Counted from the stretch's first letter, positions 1-7,464 are shown. The stretch is DNA of 8,869 bases from Acidobacteriota bacterium (GCA_024638355.1 JAHEKO010000137.1:1-8869); one strand, 5' to 3'. The notes: a model not told the origin generated them from the letters alone. A program made the numbers and translations.

Positions 1-134
1 GCCCCGCCGCCGGCGACTACAGCCTCGCGAGCATCGAGGCCCGTCTCGACAATCGCGCCGCCCTGGCGGGGACGAGAATCCGCTGGAGACCGCGGCCCGC
101 GGAGCCGGCCCGCGAGAACGCCGGGAACGACTGA
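1..134 (+). CDS. C-terminal end of an unidentified protein (partial, 5' end outside the window)
   Basis: Reading from base 3, an open frame of 43 codons ends in TGA at 132-134. Almost every codon ends in G or C, as in the real genes of this window, and the other two plus frames lack this bias. The visible residues include GDYSLASIEARLDNRAALAG followed by an Arg/Pro-rich tail (TRIRWRPRPAEPARENAGND). No domain is recognisable from such a short piece, so I assign no function. It converges on the glycosyltransferase gene. The coding call rests only on frame, stop and third-position composition. Confidence 0.5.
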   Translation, partial: PAAGDYSLASIEARLDNRAALAGTRIRWRPRPAEPARENAGND

Positions 135-177
135 GCCTGGGGAACCGCGCGCGCGAGGCTGGCGCAGGCTCCCCCCG

Positions 178-193
178 CCGTCGAGATCGACGG
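178..193. terminator. Short hairpin between convergent genes, weak terminator candidate
   Basis: CCGTCGAGATCGACGG folds as a 6-bp stem with an AGAT loop. It lies in the 72-base gap between the plus-strand stop at 134 and the minus-strand stop at 207, where a shared terminator would be expected. No T-run follows it on either strand, so it does not meet the usual intrinsic-terminator pattern. Confidence 0.2.
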
Positions 194-206
194 ACTCTGA
201 GGGCCG

Positions 207-1157
207 CTACTCCGGCCGCTGCCAGGTCTTCTCGTCTTCGTCGAACGCGGGCAGGACGATCTCTTCGCCCATCCGCTCGCGGATTCCGTACTCCCAGTGG
301 CGCAGGTACTTGAGGAAGACGGCGACGGACTGCAGGCCGCAGACGGCGATGCCGTGGAGGCCGTCGAGGAAGCCGAGCTGGAGGAAGTAGGTACGCAGAA
401 ACCGCCAGAGCGGCCGCCCCGCCACCGCCAGGACGCCGACCCGGCGACCCTCGCGGAAGCCCTGAGCGGCTCCCCACTCGGCATAGTTGAGGAGCTTCTC
501 GAAGTACTGGTCGAAGTCGCGGTAGGTGTAGTGGATGAGCGGATTGCGCAGGGTCGGAATCGGGCCGCTGATGTCGACGTCGGTGTGCACGCGTCGATTC
601 GGGTAGCGCCCCTTGCCTTTGTCGAAGAAGCGGATGACCTTGTCGGTCGACCACCCCGAGTGGCGGATGATGCGATCGAGCAGGATGTTGCGGCGGCGGA
701 TGTAGTAGCCGTTGAACTTCGGGCCCTCGATCAGCAGAGACAGGATCTCCCGCGCCAGCTCCTCGGGCACCCGCTCGTCGGCGTCGAGGATCAGCACCCA
801 GCGGTTCCGCACCTGGTCCATCGACCAGTTCTTCTGCGCCGCCGAGCCGAAGTACTCGCGCTCGAGGATCCGTACGGGATACTCGCGCGCCAGCTCGACC
901 GTGCGGTCCTTGGAGTAGGAGTCGACGACCAGAATCTCGTCGGCCCACATCACCGACTCGATGCAGTCGACGATGTTCCGCTCCTCGTTGTAGGTGGTGA
1001 TGATCACCGACAGCTGGTCGCGGCCGGCGGCATCGCGCAGCTCGTCGAGCTTGGGCGCCGGCTCAGGCACTGTAGGGCACCCGCGTTCGGAGGAAGGAGA
1101 CGCCTGGGCCGGAGTCGACCCGGCAAAACGAGACAGCCCTTCGCTAGCTTCCTTCAT
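207..1157 (-). CDS. Family 2 glycosyltransferase, WaaE/KdtX-like (LPS core sugar transferase)
   Basis: Predicted GT-A fold glycosyltransferase acting at the cytoplasmic face of the inner membrane, probably adding a sugar to LPS core or a related glycolipid. The catalytic domain begins near residue 49 with LSVIITTYNEERNI. Next come WADEILVVDSYSKDRT (about 71-86), QKNWSMDQ and the metal/nucleotide-binding DADE at 125-128. The stretch GYYIRRRNILLDRIIRHSGW is typical of the WaaE group. Residues about 254-287 are hydrophobic and probably membrane-associated. The ATG at 1157 overlaps the end of ymdB by 14 bases and has no clear ribosome binding site. Codons 2-29 have markedly lower third-position GC than the rest, so an in-frame GTG at 1070 (residue 30) is a serious alternative start. 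The family call is firm; the sugar and acceptor are unknown. Confidence 0.88.
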   Translation of the reverse strand: MKEASEGLSRFAGSTPAQASPSSERGCPTVPEPAPKLDELRDAAGRDQLSVIITTYNEERNIVDCIESVMWADEILVVDSYSKDRTVELAREYPVRILEREYFGSAAQKNWSMDQVRNRWVLILDADERVPEELAREILSLLIEGPKFNGYYIRRRNILLDRIIRHSGWSTDKVIRFFDKGKGRYPNRRVHTDVDISGPIPTLRNPLIHYTYRDFDQYFEKLLNYAEWGAAQGFREGRRVGVLAVAGRPLWRFLRTYFLQLGFLDGLHGIAVCGLQSVAVFLKYLRHWEYGIRERMGEEIVLPAFDEDEKTWQRPE

Positions 1158-1932
1158 GACTCAGCAGTAGGCGCTCGATGCCGCGCGCCGTGCCATCGGA
1201 CTCGTCGATGTCGACGATCACCGCCGCCAATTTGACGTCGCGCTTGGCCACCTCGAAGGCGCCAGGCGAGTGTAGCTTGAATCGACGCAGTACCTTGTCG
1301 ATCCGCATGCCGATGATCGACTCGTAGGGCCCGGTCATGCCGAGGTCGGTTTGAAAGGCCGTTCCCTGCGGCAGGACACGCTCGTCGGCGGTCGGCACGT
1401 GGGTGTGGGTGCCGACGACCACGCTCACCCGCCCGTCGAGGTAGAAACCGAGCGCCTGCTTCTCGCTGGTCGCCTCGGCGTGGAAATCGACCAGCACGAC
1501 GCGCACCCTCTCGTCGAGCTCCTCCAGCACTCGATCCGCCACCTCGAACGGCGAGTCGAGCGGCTTCATGAAGACCCGCCCTTCCAGATTGAGCGTGGCG
1601 ACCTTGATTCCCGCCGCGGTCTCACCGACGTGGAGGCCGGTGCCGGGATTACCGTCCGGATAGTTGGCCGGCCGCAGGAACCGCGGATCGCTGTCGAGCA
1701 CCCGCACGCCCTCGGCTTTGTCCCAGATGTGATTCCCGCTGGTGAAGCAATCGATCGGCAGCTCGCCGAACTCCTCGGCGATCGAAGCGGTGATGCCGAA
1801 GCCGCCGGCGGCGTTCTCGACGTTGACCACCGTGTAGTCGATCCGGTGGCGGTCGACGATCTTCGGCAGCAGCTCCCTCAAGATGCGCCGGCCCGGCTTG
1901 CCGACGATATCGCCGACCAGTAGCGCCTTCAC
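1144..1932 (-). CDS. ymdB: YmdB-like metallophosphoesterase (2',3'-cyclic nucleotide phosphodiesterase family)
   Basis: A 262-residue member of the TIGR00282/YmdB metallophosphoesterase family, the usual length. In Bacillus subtilis YmdB hydrolyses 2',3'-cAMP and affects biofilm and motility gene expression. Metal-ligand motifs are all visible: GDIVG with D8, NVENAAGG with E39 and N40, SGNHIWD with N67 and H68, [10 protein letters not shown] with H151, and GTHTHVP with H176 and H178. The start is GTG at 1930-1932, inside the end of rny (GTGA overlap, 4 bases), so translation is probably coupled to rny. Linkage of rny and ymdB is well known in Firmicutes and fits a role in RNA turnover, 2',3'-cyclic nucleotides being products of RNA cleavage. 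The family is certain; the physiological substrate here is inferred. Confidence 0.95.
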   Translation of the reverse strand: MKALLVGDIVGKPGRRILRELLPKIVDRHRIDYTVVNVENAAGGFGITASIAEEFGELPIDCFTSGNHIWDKAEGVRVLDSDPRFLRPANYPDGNPGTGLHVGETAAGIKVATLNLEGRVFMKPLDSPFEVADRVLEELDERVRVVLVDFHAEATSEKQALGFYLDGRVSVVVGTHTHVPTADERVLPQGTAFQTDLGMTGPYESIIGMRIDKVLRRFKLHSPGAFEVAKRDVKLAAVIVDIDESDGTARGIERLLLSHEGS

Positions 1933-3491
1933 TTGGCGTACTCGATCGACCGGGTCTCGCGAATCACGGTCACCTTGATCTGGCCCGGGTAGGTGAGCTC
2001 GGCCTCGACTTTCTTGGCGATGTCGCGCGACAGCCAGACGGCTTGCTCGTCGGCGAGCTTCTTACTGTCGACGATGACCCGGATCTCGCGGCCGGCCTGG
2101 ATGGCGAAGCTCTTCTGCACGCCCTTGAAGCTCGACGCCAGCTCCTCGAGCTTCTCCAGGCGCTTGACGTAGGTCTCGAGGATCTCGCGGCGTGCTCCCG
2201 GCCGGGCCGCGGAGAGGGCATCGGCGGCCGTGACCAGGACCGCCTCCACCGTCTGCGGATCGTAGTCGCCGTGGTGGCAGGCCATGGCGTGCACGACCTC
2301 CTCGGTCTCGCCGTACTTGCGCAGGAGGTTGATGCCGATCTCGAGGTGGGTTCCCTCCATCTCGCGATCGACCGCCTTGCCGATGTCGTGCATGAGGCCC
2401 GCGCGCTTGGCCACCGGCACGTTCACGCGCAGCTCGGCGGCCATGGTGCCGGCGAGAAAGGCGACCTCCTTCGAGTGCTGCAGCACGTTCTGCCCGTACG
2501 AGGTGCGGTAGCGCAGGCGCCCGAGGAGCTTGGCCAGCTCGGTGTGCACGTTCGGGATGTTGAGCTCGAGCAGCGCCGCTTCTCCCTCCGCGCGGATGCG
2601 CTGGTCGAAGTCGGCCTTGACCTTCTCCACCACCTCTTCGATGCGCGCCGGATGGATGCGCCCGTCGGCGATCAGCTTCTCGAGCGCCACGCGGGCGATC
2701 TCGCGCCGGAAGGGGTCGAAGCCCGACAGGATGACGGCCTCGGGCGTGTCGTCGACGATCAGGTCGACGCCGGTGGCGCCCTCGAGCGCCCGGATATTGC
2801 GCCCCTCGCGGCCGATGATCCGGCCCTTCATCTCGTCGGAGGGCAGCATGACCGCCGATACGGTGGTCTCCGACACGTAGTCCGAAGCGGCCCGCTGGAT
2901 GGCCATGCCGACGATGTTCTGCGCCTTGCTGGCCGCCTGCTCGCGCGCCTCCTCCTCGATGCGGCTCACCATGTGGGCCGCCTCCATGCGCGCCTCGGTC
3001 TCCATGCTCTTGGTCAGCTCGTCGCGAGCCTGCTGAGCGGTGAGGCCGGCGATCTGCTCGAGCTTGCCGCGCTCCTGCGTGATCAGCTCGTCGAGCTCGC
3101 CCTGGCGCTCGTCGAGCTGCTTCTCGCGGCCGCCGATCGAACGCTCCCGATCGCCGAGCTTCTTCTCCTTGCGGTCGAACTCGACCAGTCGCTTGTCGAG
3201 GTTGTCTTCCTTCTGCGTCAGCCGGCGCTCGAGCTTCTCGAGCTCCGCCCGCCGCTTCCGCGACGCCTTCTCGAACTCGTTGCGCGCCTGGTGCAGCTTC
3301 TCCTTGGCGGTGAGCTCGGCCTCGCGCAGCTTGGCCTCCGCCTCGCGCTCGGCCTCGGCTACCAGCTTGCGCGCTTCCTTCTCCGCCTGAGCCCTCGCGC
3401 GCTCCGCCGCGCGGCGGATGAAAAACCACCAGAGCGCGGTCGCGATCAGGATCGCGCCCCCGACCGCTCCGAACACCAAATTGTTATCCAC
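1929..3491 (-). CDS. rny: Ribonuclease Y
   Basis: Membrane-anchored endoribonuclease that starts mRNA decay. The 520 residues match the typical length of the family. In order: an N-terminal membrane segment at about 5-25 ([20 protein letters not shown]); a long charged coiled coil rich in Glu, Lys, Arg and Ala at about 28-190; a KH RNA-binding domain at about 210-270 with [12 protein letters not shown] at 223-234; and an HD phosphohydrolase domain with H337 upstream, MHDIGKA at 367-373 (H368, D369), CHHGD at 405-409 and D424. No key residue is missing. The start is GTG at 3489-3491, preceded by AGGGGGG with a 6-base spacer. It lies downstream of the probable 6S RNA and overlaps ymdB by 4 bases. 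A small hairpin may mask its ribosome binding site. Confidence 0.98.
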   Translation of the reverse strand: MDNNLVFGAVGGAILIATALWWFFIRRAAERARAQAEKEARKLVAEAEREAEAKLREAELTAKEKLHQARNEFEKASRKRRAELEKLERRLTQKEDNLDKRLVEFDRKEKKLGDRERSIGGREKQLDERQGELDELITQERGKLEQIAGLTAQQARDELTKSMETEARMEAAHMVSRIEEEAREQAASKAQNIVGMAIQRAASDYVSETTVSAVMLPSDEMKGRIIGREGRNIRALEGATGVDLIVDDTPEAVILSGFDPFRREIARVALEKLIADGRIHPARIEEVVEKVKADFDQRIRAEGEAALLELNIPNVHTELAKLLGRLRYRTSYGQNVLQHSKEVAFLAGTMAAELRVNVPVAKRAGLMHDIGKAVDREMEGTHLEIGINLLRKYGETEEVVHAMACHHGDYDPQTVEAVLVTAADALSAARPGARREILETYVKRLEKLEELASSFKGVQKSFAIQAGREIRVIVDSKKLADEQAVWLSRDIAKKVEAELTYPGQIKVTVIRETRSIEYAK

Positions 3492-3496
3492 GGTAA

Positions 3497-3514
3497 GCCC
3501 CCCTGTCGAAGGGC
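3497..3514 (-). promoter_or_regulatory. Hairpin overlapping the rny ribosome binding site
   Basis: On the minus strand GCCCTT is followed six bases later by GGGGGC, giving four Watson-Crick and two G-U pairs. The GGGGGC arm is the rny Shine-Dalgarno sequence itself. Folding would therefore hide the site from the ribosome. The stem is short, so a regulatory role is only a possibility. Confidence 0.25.
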
Positions 3515-3554
3515 ACCAGCAAGGGCGGTTCGAGTCGTTGCAGAGGGGCGAGAG

Positions 3555-3760
3555 GAAACCGCACCCCCCGCGAAGCCGTGTGGGTTGCTAACTTAGAACC
3601 TGATTCTCACCAGGTGGGTGTCCGCACCACGAGCCGTTAGCGTCCCCGTTCGAGCGGGGCTGGCACAGGCCGCGCGGGATATTGAACTCCCGAAGTCGCA
3701 ATGTTGGTTCTACAAATGCTTTACCCATCACGAAACCACACAGGGGATGCACAAACACTT
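3555..3760 (-). ncRNA. ssrS: Probable 6S RNA (RNA polymerase-binding regulatory RNA)
   Basis: 6S RNA binds sigma70 RNA polymerase holoenzyme by mimicking an open promoter and represses transcription in stationary phase. No ORF occupies this gap, and the strand just downstream of zapA is the classic 6S location. Paired ends are visible: GCATCCCC (3743-3750) with GGGGGTGC (3561-3569), then CTGTGTGG (3736-3743) with CCACACGG (3576-3583). Next is an asymmetric internal bubble (5' side 3713-3735, 3' side 3584-3593), then a perfect 7-bp helix TAGAACC (3706-3712) with GGTTCTA (3594-3600). An apical arm holds a CCCCG/CGGGG hairpin near 3643-3660. Closing stem, large central bubble and apical arm over about 190 nt match 6S architecture. 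Ends are approximate. No good promoter is seen immediately upstream, so it may be processed from the zapA transcript. This is a structural and positional call, not a covariance-model hit. Confidence 0.72.
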
Positions 3761-3777
3761 CGAAAGGCAGGCGCCGA

Positions 3778-4080
3778 TCAATCCTGGAGAGCCCTGTCGA
3801 GCTCCCCAGCCAGCGCCGTCACCTTCTCCTTGACTTCGACCCGACTCCCTTCCTCATGCCTCTGGCACTGAAAAAGCTCGTCAGCGATATTGAGCGCCGC
3901 CAGGATGGCGATCTTCGCCGAGTCGACCGTCGAAACCTGCTGCGCGATCTCGCGCATGCGGCCATCGACCATATCGGCCAGCTCCTGGAGGTACTCGGGG
4001 TCCTTCTCGCCGCGGACGTTGTAGACGTTTCCGTAGATCTCCACCTCGGTCGCGGTGGTCGTCTTGGCGGGCGTCGTCAA
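3778..4080 (-). CDS. zapA: Cell division protein ZapA
   Basis: FtsZ-associated protein that bundles FtsZ filaments at the division ring. The 100 residues show the ZapA pattern: an N-terminal strand region TEVEIYGNVYNVRGEKDPEY at 11-30, then LQELADMVDGRMREIA at 31-46, SAKIAILAALNIADEL at 54-69, and a C-terminal helix at about 78-99 suited to coiled-coil pairing. The start is TTG at 4078-4080. It is supported by AGGAG seven bases upstream (4088-4092) and by the absence of any early in-frame ATG or GTG that would keep the N-terminal strand. It sits between a ZapB-like gene and the probable 6S RNA, the known zapA-ssrS arrangement. The rare start codon may keep its level low. Confidence 0.93.
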   Translation of the reverse strand: MTTPAKTTTATEVEIYGNVYNVRGEKDPEYLQELADMVDGRMREIAQQVSTVDSAKIAILAALNIADELFQCQRHEEGSRVEVKEKVTALAGELDRALQD

Positions 4081-4090
4081 TGTCTTTCTC

Positions 4091-4106
4091 CTGCCTTTTG
4101 AGGCAG
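4091..4106 (-). promoter_or_regulatory. Hairpin touching the zapA ribosome binding site
   Basis: CTGCCTCAAAAGGCAG on the minus strand forms a perfect 6-bp stem with a CAAA loop. The last two bases of its 3' arm are the first two of the AGGAG site of zapA. No T-run follows it, so it is not an intrinsic terminator. It could modulate translation of the TTG-started zapA. Confidence 0.3.
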
Positions 4107-4130
4107 ATACGTCGATCAGAACCGCCTCGG

Positions 4131-4136
4131 ACTATA
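4131..4136 (-). promoter_or_regulatory. Possible -10 element upstream of zapA
   Basis: TATAGT matches the sigma70 -10 consensus at five of six positions and lies in the 70-base spacer between the coiled-coil gene and zapA. It would start a transcript near 4124. No convincing -35 is found 16-18 bases upstream, so an internal promoter for zapA and the 6S RNA is only possible. Confidence 0.3.
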
Positions 4137-4150
4137 GCACAGCGGGACGG

Positions 4151-4363
4151 TCAGAGGAGGCTCTCGAGACTCGCCGCGAGCTTCGCCACGCGCTTGTGGA
4201 CCTCGTCCCGCTCCTCCCTCCAGCCGCCCCCGTCCGAGCTCTCCGCCAGCTCGGACTCGAGCTTCTTGATCCGCGTCTTGAGCCCTCTGTTTTGCTTGCG
4301 AAGCGCCTCGAGCTGCTCGCACGCGGCGGTCACCTTCTCTTCCAGGTCCTTCAATGCGTCCAT
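4151..4363 (-). CDS. Small coiled-coil protein, ZapB-like
   Basis: A 70-residue, highly charged protein with an N-terminal heptad-like helix (MDALKDLEEKVTAACEQLEA and on to about residue 41), a short break SSDGGG at about 42-47, and a second helix to the end. It has no signal peptide or membrane segment. Its start ATG has a strong GGAGGG-type ribosome binding site within 4-10 bases. It begins 27 bases after pheT and is followed 70 bases later by zapA. Small coiled-coil proteins next to zapA are commonly ZapB-like division factors that link to ZapA-bound FtsZ. Size and context support that role here, but coiled coils carry little family signal, so the name is an inference. Confidence 0.75.
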   Translation of the reverse strand: MDALKDLEEKVTAACEQLEALRKQNRGLKTRIKKLESELAESSDGGGWREERDEVHKRVAKLAASLESLL

Positions 4364-4390
4364 TCTTCCCTCCCCTGTGTGGCGGCCCGG

Positions 4391-6430
4391 CTAGCCGCGC
4401 CAGCCGAAGCGCCGCTCGAGCTCGGCGATGAGCGACGCCTGGCACTCGTTGACCTCCTCCTGGGTCAGCGAGCGGTCGTCCGCATTGTAGAGGAAGTAGA
4501 TGGTCGAGTTGACCGCTCCTGCGGGCACGCCTTCACCCGAGTAGCGATCCCGCAGGCCGAACGAGCTCAGGTTGGCGACTCCGGCCGCGGCAATCGCCTG
4601 CCGGATGTCGGCCCAGGCGACCTCCAGGGCGTGGGTCAGGGTGAGATCGGCCGTGATCGACGGGAAGCGCGACGGCGCCCGCACCGGCTCGGGGTGGTCG
4701 GCCTCCGTCAAGGCAGCGCTCTCGAGCTCGACGACGAAGAGCGGATAGGGCAGCTCGGCGTCGTCCACCTGGCCCATGTAGCCGGCCGCGCGGTCGCCGG
4801 CCACGATCTCGCTGGCCGTGCCCGCCACCAGGCCGCGGAGCTCGGCGGGCCGGACCTCGAGCGTCGAGTCGAAGGTCTCGTACAGACTCTCCAGCACGCC
4901 CTTGAGCTCGAACAGGTCGACCTCGTGCTGGCGATCCCAGGGCGTCGGCGAGCCACCGCCCGCGATGAGCCCCACCGCCTCGATCTCCTCGGACTCGCCG
5001 CCCGGGAAGAGACGTCCGATCTCGAACAACCGCACCACGGGCGCGCCACGCCGCAAATTGAATCGGGCGCTCTCGAGAAGGTTCGGCAGCAGCGACCGCC
5101 GCATGACCGTGTACTGCTCCGAGAGCGGATTGGCGATGGCGACCGGCTCTCCCGTCGAGCCGAGGCCCGGCAACAGGCGGTCCGCCGCCCGCTCGCCGAA
5201 GGCGAAGTTGATCGCCTCAGCGTAGCCGCACGAGGCGAGCAGCTCGCGGATACGCTCGCGCTTGCCGTGCTCCCGGCTCGACCCCAAGTCGGGCGATCCG
5301 ATCGCCGGAAGATCGGCGGGGATCATGTCGAAGCCGAACATGCGCATCGCTTCCTCGAAGAGGTCCGCCTCCCACACCTCGCCGTCGTCGCGCCGCTGCC
5401 AGAAGTCGTAGTAGCGCCACGACGGCACCGTGAGGCGCAGCTTGCCGTCGCCGGCGGAGCGCGGCTCGAAGCCGAGAGCCCGGTAGTAGTGCTCGACGCC
5501 ATCGGCCGGGTAGTCGACCCCGGCGAAGGCGTTGAGCCGCTCGAGGTCGACCGTACCCTCGAAGTCGCCGAAATACTCGGGGTGCGGGTTCTCGAGCGCA
5601 CCGCGGGTCACGTTGCCGCCGGCCAGCTCGACCAGCAGCTCGGCGACACGATCGGCCGCCGGGCGGCAGCCGCTGTGATCGGCGCCACGCTCGAAGCGAT
5701 GACTGGCGTCGGTGTGCAGGCCGAGCCGCCGGGCGCCGAGCCGCACCGCGGTGCGGTCGAAGTGGGCGCTCTCGATCAGGACGTCGCGGGTCGTCTCGGT
5801 CACCTCGGAGTCGAGTCCGCCCATGATTCCGGCCAAGGCGACCACCCGCTCGGCGTCCGCGATCGTCAGGATGGCGGGATCGAGCTCGCGCTCTTCGCCG
5901 TCGAGGGTGGTCAGGCGCTCGCCCTCGCGGGCGTAGCGCACCTCGATCTTCGAGCCGGCGATCTTGTCGAGATCGAAGGCGTGGATCGGCTGGCCGGACT
6001 CCCAAAGCACGAAGTTCGTGATGTCGACCACGTTGTTGATCGAGCGCTGGCCGATGGCCTCGAGCAGCTCGCGCAGCCAGGCCGGACTGGGGCCGACCTC
6101 GATACCGCGCACCACCCGGGCGACGTACTCCGGGCAGTGCGGCGTCCCTAGCTCGATCTCGACGATGTCGCCGGTCGACTCGTCGCTCTCGGCGAGCTGG
6201 GGCTCCGGGGCGCGCAGCGGCCGATCGAACAGCACCGCCACTTCGCGCGCCAGACCGAGGTGATTCATGCAGTCCGGCCGGTTGGTAGTGACGTCGATCT
6301 CGAGCACGACGTCGTCGCCCGAGCGCTCGATCCCCTCGACCGCCAGACCCGCCGCGGTCAACTTCTCCGCGAGGTCGTCGACCTCGGGCACCTCGACGTA
6401 GCGGCCGAGCCAGTTGCGGGAGAACTGCAT
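4391..6430 (-). CDS. pheT: Phenylalanine--tRNA ligase beta subunit, short form lacking the N-terminal OB domain
   Basis: Beta subunit of the (alpha-beta)2 enzyme charging tRNA-Phe. It is 679 residues, against about 790-800 for typical bacterial PheT. The N-terminal part runs directly from AAGLAVEGIERSGDD (26-40) into VVLEIDVTTNRPDCMNHLGL (41-60). The roughly 110-residue EMAP/OB-fold tRNA-binding domain that normally sits between these is absent. The rest is present: the B3/B4 editing domain at about 98-270 (RSINNVVDITNF at 129-140, GIMGGLDSEV at 201-210, SHRFERGAD at 243-251), the B5 region at about 290-370, a catalytic-like core, and the C-terminal ferredoxin-like anticodon-binding domain at about 585-678. 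The B5 segment VPSWRYYDFWQRRDDGEVWE seems longer than usual. The ATG overlaps the pheS stop by one base (TGATG). The join is clean and in frame, so this is not a frameshift. Confidence 0.96.
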   Translation of the reverse strand: MQFSRNWLGRYVEVPEVDDLAEKLTAAGLAVEGIERSGDDVVLEIDVTTNRPDCMNHLGLAREVAVLFDRPLRAPEPQLAESDESTGDIVEIELGTPHCPEYVARVVRGIEVGPSPAWLRELLEAIGQRSINNVVDITNFVLWESGQPIHAFDLDKIAGSKIEVRYAREGERLTTLDGEERELDPAILTIADAERVVALAGIMGGLDSEVTETTRDVLIESAHFDRTAVRLGARRLGLHTDASHRFERGADHSGCRPAADRVAELLVELAGGNVTRGALENPHPEYFGDFEGTVDLERLNAFAGVDYPADGVEHYYRALGFEPRSAGDGKLRLTVPSWRYYDFWQRRDDGEVWEADLFEEAMRMFGFDMIPADLPAIGSPDLGSSREHGKRERIRELLASCGYAEAINFAFGERAADRLLPGLGSTGEPVAIANPLSEQYTVMRRSLLPNLLESARFNLRRGAPVVRLFEIGRLFPGGESEEIEAVGLIAGGGSPTPWDRQHEVDLFELKGVLESLYETFDSTLEVRPAELRGLVAGTASEIVAGDRAAGYMGQVDDAELPYPLFVVELESAALTEADHPEPVRAPSRFPSITADLTLTHALEVAWADIRQAIAAAGVANLSSFGLRDRYSGEGVPAGAVNSTIYFLYNADDRSLTQEEVNECQASLIAELERRFGWRG

Positions 6431-7458
6431 CAGCGCTTCACCTGTCGCAACAGCCGCTCGTCGTTGTCGAACAGGATGCGGATGTTGGGGATGCCGTAGC
6501 GGTTCATCGCCACCCGGTCGAGACCCATGCCGAACGCGAAGCCGCTGTAGCGGCCGGGGTCGATCCCGCACTCGGCGAGCACGCGCGGGTCGACCATGCC
6601 CGCGCCGAGGATCTCCATCCAACCGGTCTGCGAGCAGACCTGGCAGCCGTCGCCGCCGCAGAAGGTGCAGGTGATGTCGACCTCGGCCGAGGGCTCGGTG
6701 AAGGGGAAGTAGCTCGGTCGCAGGCGCACCGCCGTCTCCGGACCGAAGAGTCGCTTGAGGAAGGCGTCGAGGGTGCCCTTCAAGTGGCCGAAGGTGATGC
6801 CCTCGGCCACCGCCAGCCCCTCGACCTGGTGGAACATCGGCGAGTGGCGCAGGTCGTTGTCGTGCCGGAAGGTCTTGCCCAGGCAGAGAATCCGGATCGG
6901 CGGCCGCCGCGCCTTCATCGTGCGGATCTGCACCGGTGAGGTGTGGGTGCGCAGCAGGCGGCCGTCGCTCAGGAAGAACGTGTCCTGGGTATCGCGCGCC
7001 GGGTGGTCGGGCGGGAAGTTGAGCGCCTCGAAGTTGTAGTAGTCGTCCTCGATCTCGGGCCCCTCGGCGACGCTGTAGCCCAGGCCGTTGAAGATGTCGA
7101 CGACCTCCGCCGCTACCCGGCTCACCGGATGGATGGAGCCGAGCATCGGCTTGCGGCCGGGGAGCGTGACGTCGAGCGCCGCCGCCTCCGCCGGCGCCGC
7201 GGCCGCCGCGAGGCGCGCCTCGATCTCTTCCAGAGCGCCTTCGACCTTGCCCTTGAGCGCGTTGACCGCCTGGCCGTAGTCGCGCCGCTCTTCCGGAGGA
7301 ACCTGCTTGAACGCCGCCAGGCGCTGCCGCACGATCCCCTGCTTGCGGCCCAGCCACCGGATGCGCAGCGCGTCCCACGCCGCCGCGTCGCTGACCTCGG
7401 CGGCCTCGGTGTCGAACTGCCCGGAGAGCTCCGCCAGCTCGCTCAGCGGGCTCGTCAT
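6430..7458 (-). CDS. pheS: Phenylalanine--tRNA ligase alpha subunit
   Basis: Catalytic class II subunit of phenylalanyl-tRNA synthetase, 342 residues, normal length. An N-terminal coiled-coil arm (about 1-90) that contacts tRNA ends in an alanine-rich linker. The catalytic domain begins near residue 105 (GSIHPVSRV). It shows THTSPVQIRTM at 171-181, motif 2 with FRHDNDLRHSPMFHQVEG at 197-214, and motif 3 GFAFGMGLDRVAM at 306-318. Cysteines 264, 267, 272 and 275 (CTFCGGDGCQVC) form the zinc-binding-like knuckle seen in many bacterial PheS before TGWMEILGAGMVDP. The ATG is six bases after the rplT stop and uses GAGGGG at the end of rplT as ribosome binding site. It is translationally coupled to pheT. 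Confidence 0.98.
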   Translation of the reverse strand: MTSPLSELAELSGQFDTEAAEVSDAAAWDALRIRWLGRKQGIVRQRLAAFKQVPPEERRDYGQAVNALKGKVEGALEEIEARLAAAAAPAEAAALDVTLPGRKPMLGSIHPVSRVAAEVVDIFNGLGYSVAEGPEIEDDYYNFEALNFPPDHPARDTQDTFFLSDGRLLRTHTSPVQIRTMKARRPPIRILCLGKTFRHDNDLRHSPMFHQVEGLAVAEGITFGHLKGTLDAFLKRLFGPETAVRLRPSYFPFTEPSAEVDITCTFCGGDGCQVCSQTGWMEILGAGMVDPRVLAECGIDPGRYSGFAFGMGLDRVAMNRYGIPNIRILFDNDERLLRQVKR

Positions 7459-7464
7459 CGCCGG

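Noticed and set aside
1101..1130. GCCGGGTCGACTCCGGC hairpin after ymdB as a terminator
   Set aside because: The only T-run is on the 5' side for minus-strand transcription and the plus strand has A's instead, so it does not fit an intrinsic terminator.
3060..3360. Repeated CGAGCTCGTCGAGCT-like units within rny
   Set aside because: They encode the Glu/Lys/Arg-rich coiled coil of RNase Y and reflect codon repetition, not a DNA repeat element.
3527..3560. GGTTCGAGTC resembling a tRNA T-loop on the plus strand
   Set aside because: No acceptor stem, D-arm or anticodon arm can be drawn around it, and it lies just downstream of the probable 6S RNA.
3600..3666. CCCCGTTCGAGCGGGG on the plus strand resembling a tRNA or tmRNA T-arm
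   Set aside because: The surrounding 76 bases do not form a cloverleaf. The same bases are better explained as the apical hairpin of the minus-strand 6S candidate.
4055..6151. Long plus-strand open frames opposite pheT, and similar ones opposite rny, pheS and ymdB
   Set aside because: They are antisense shadows of well-conserved genes in GC-rich DNA. Their compositions are skewed to Arg, Leu, Val, Asp and Glu, and they show no recognisable domains.
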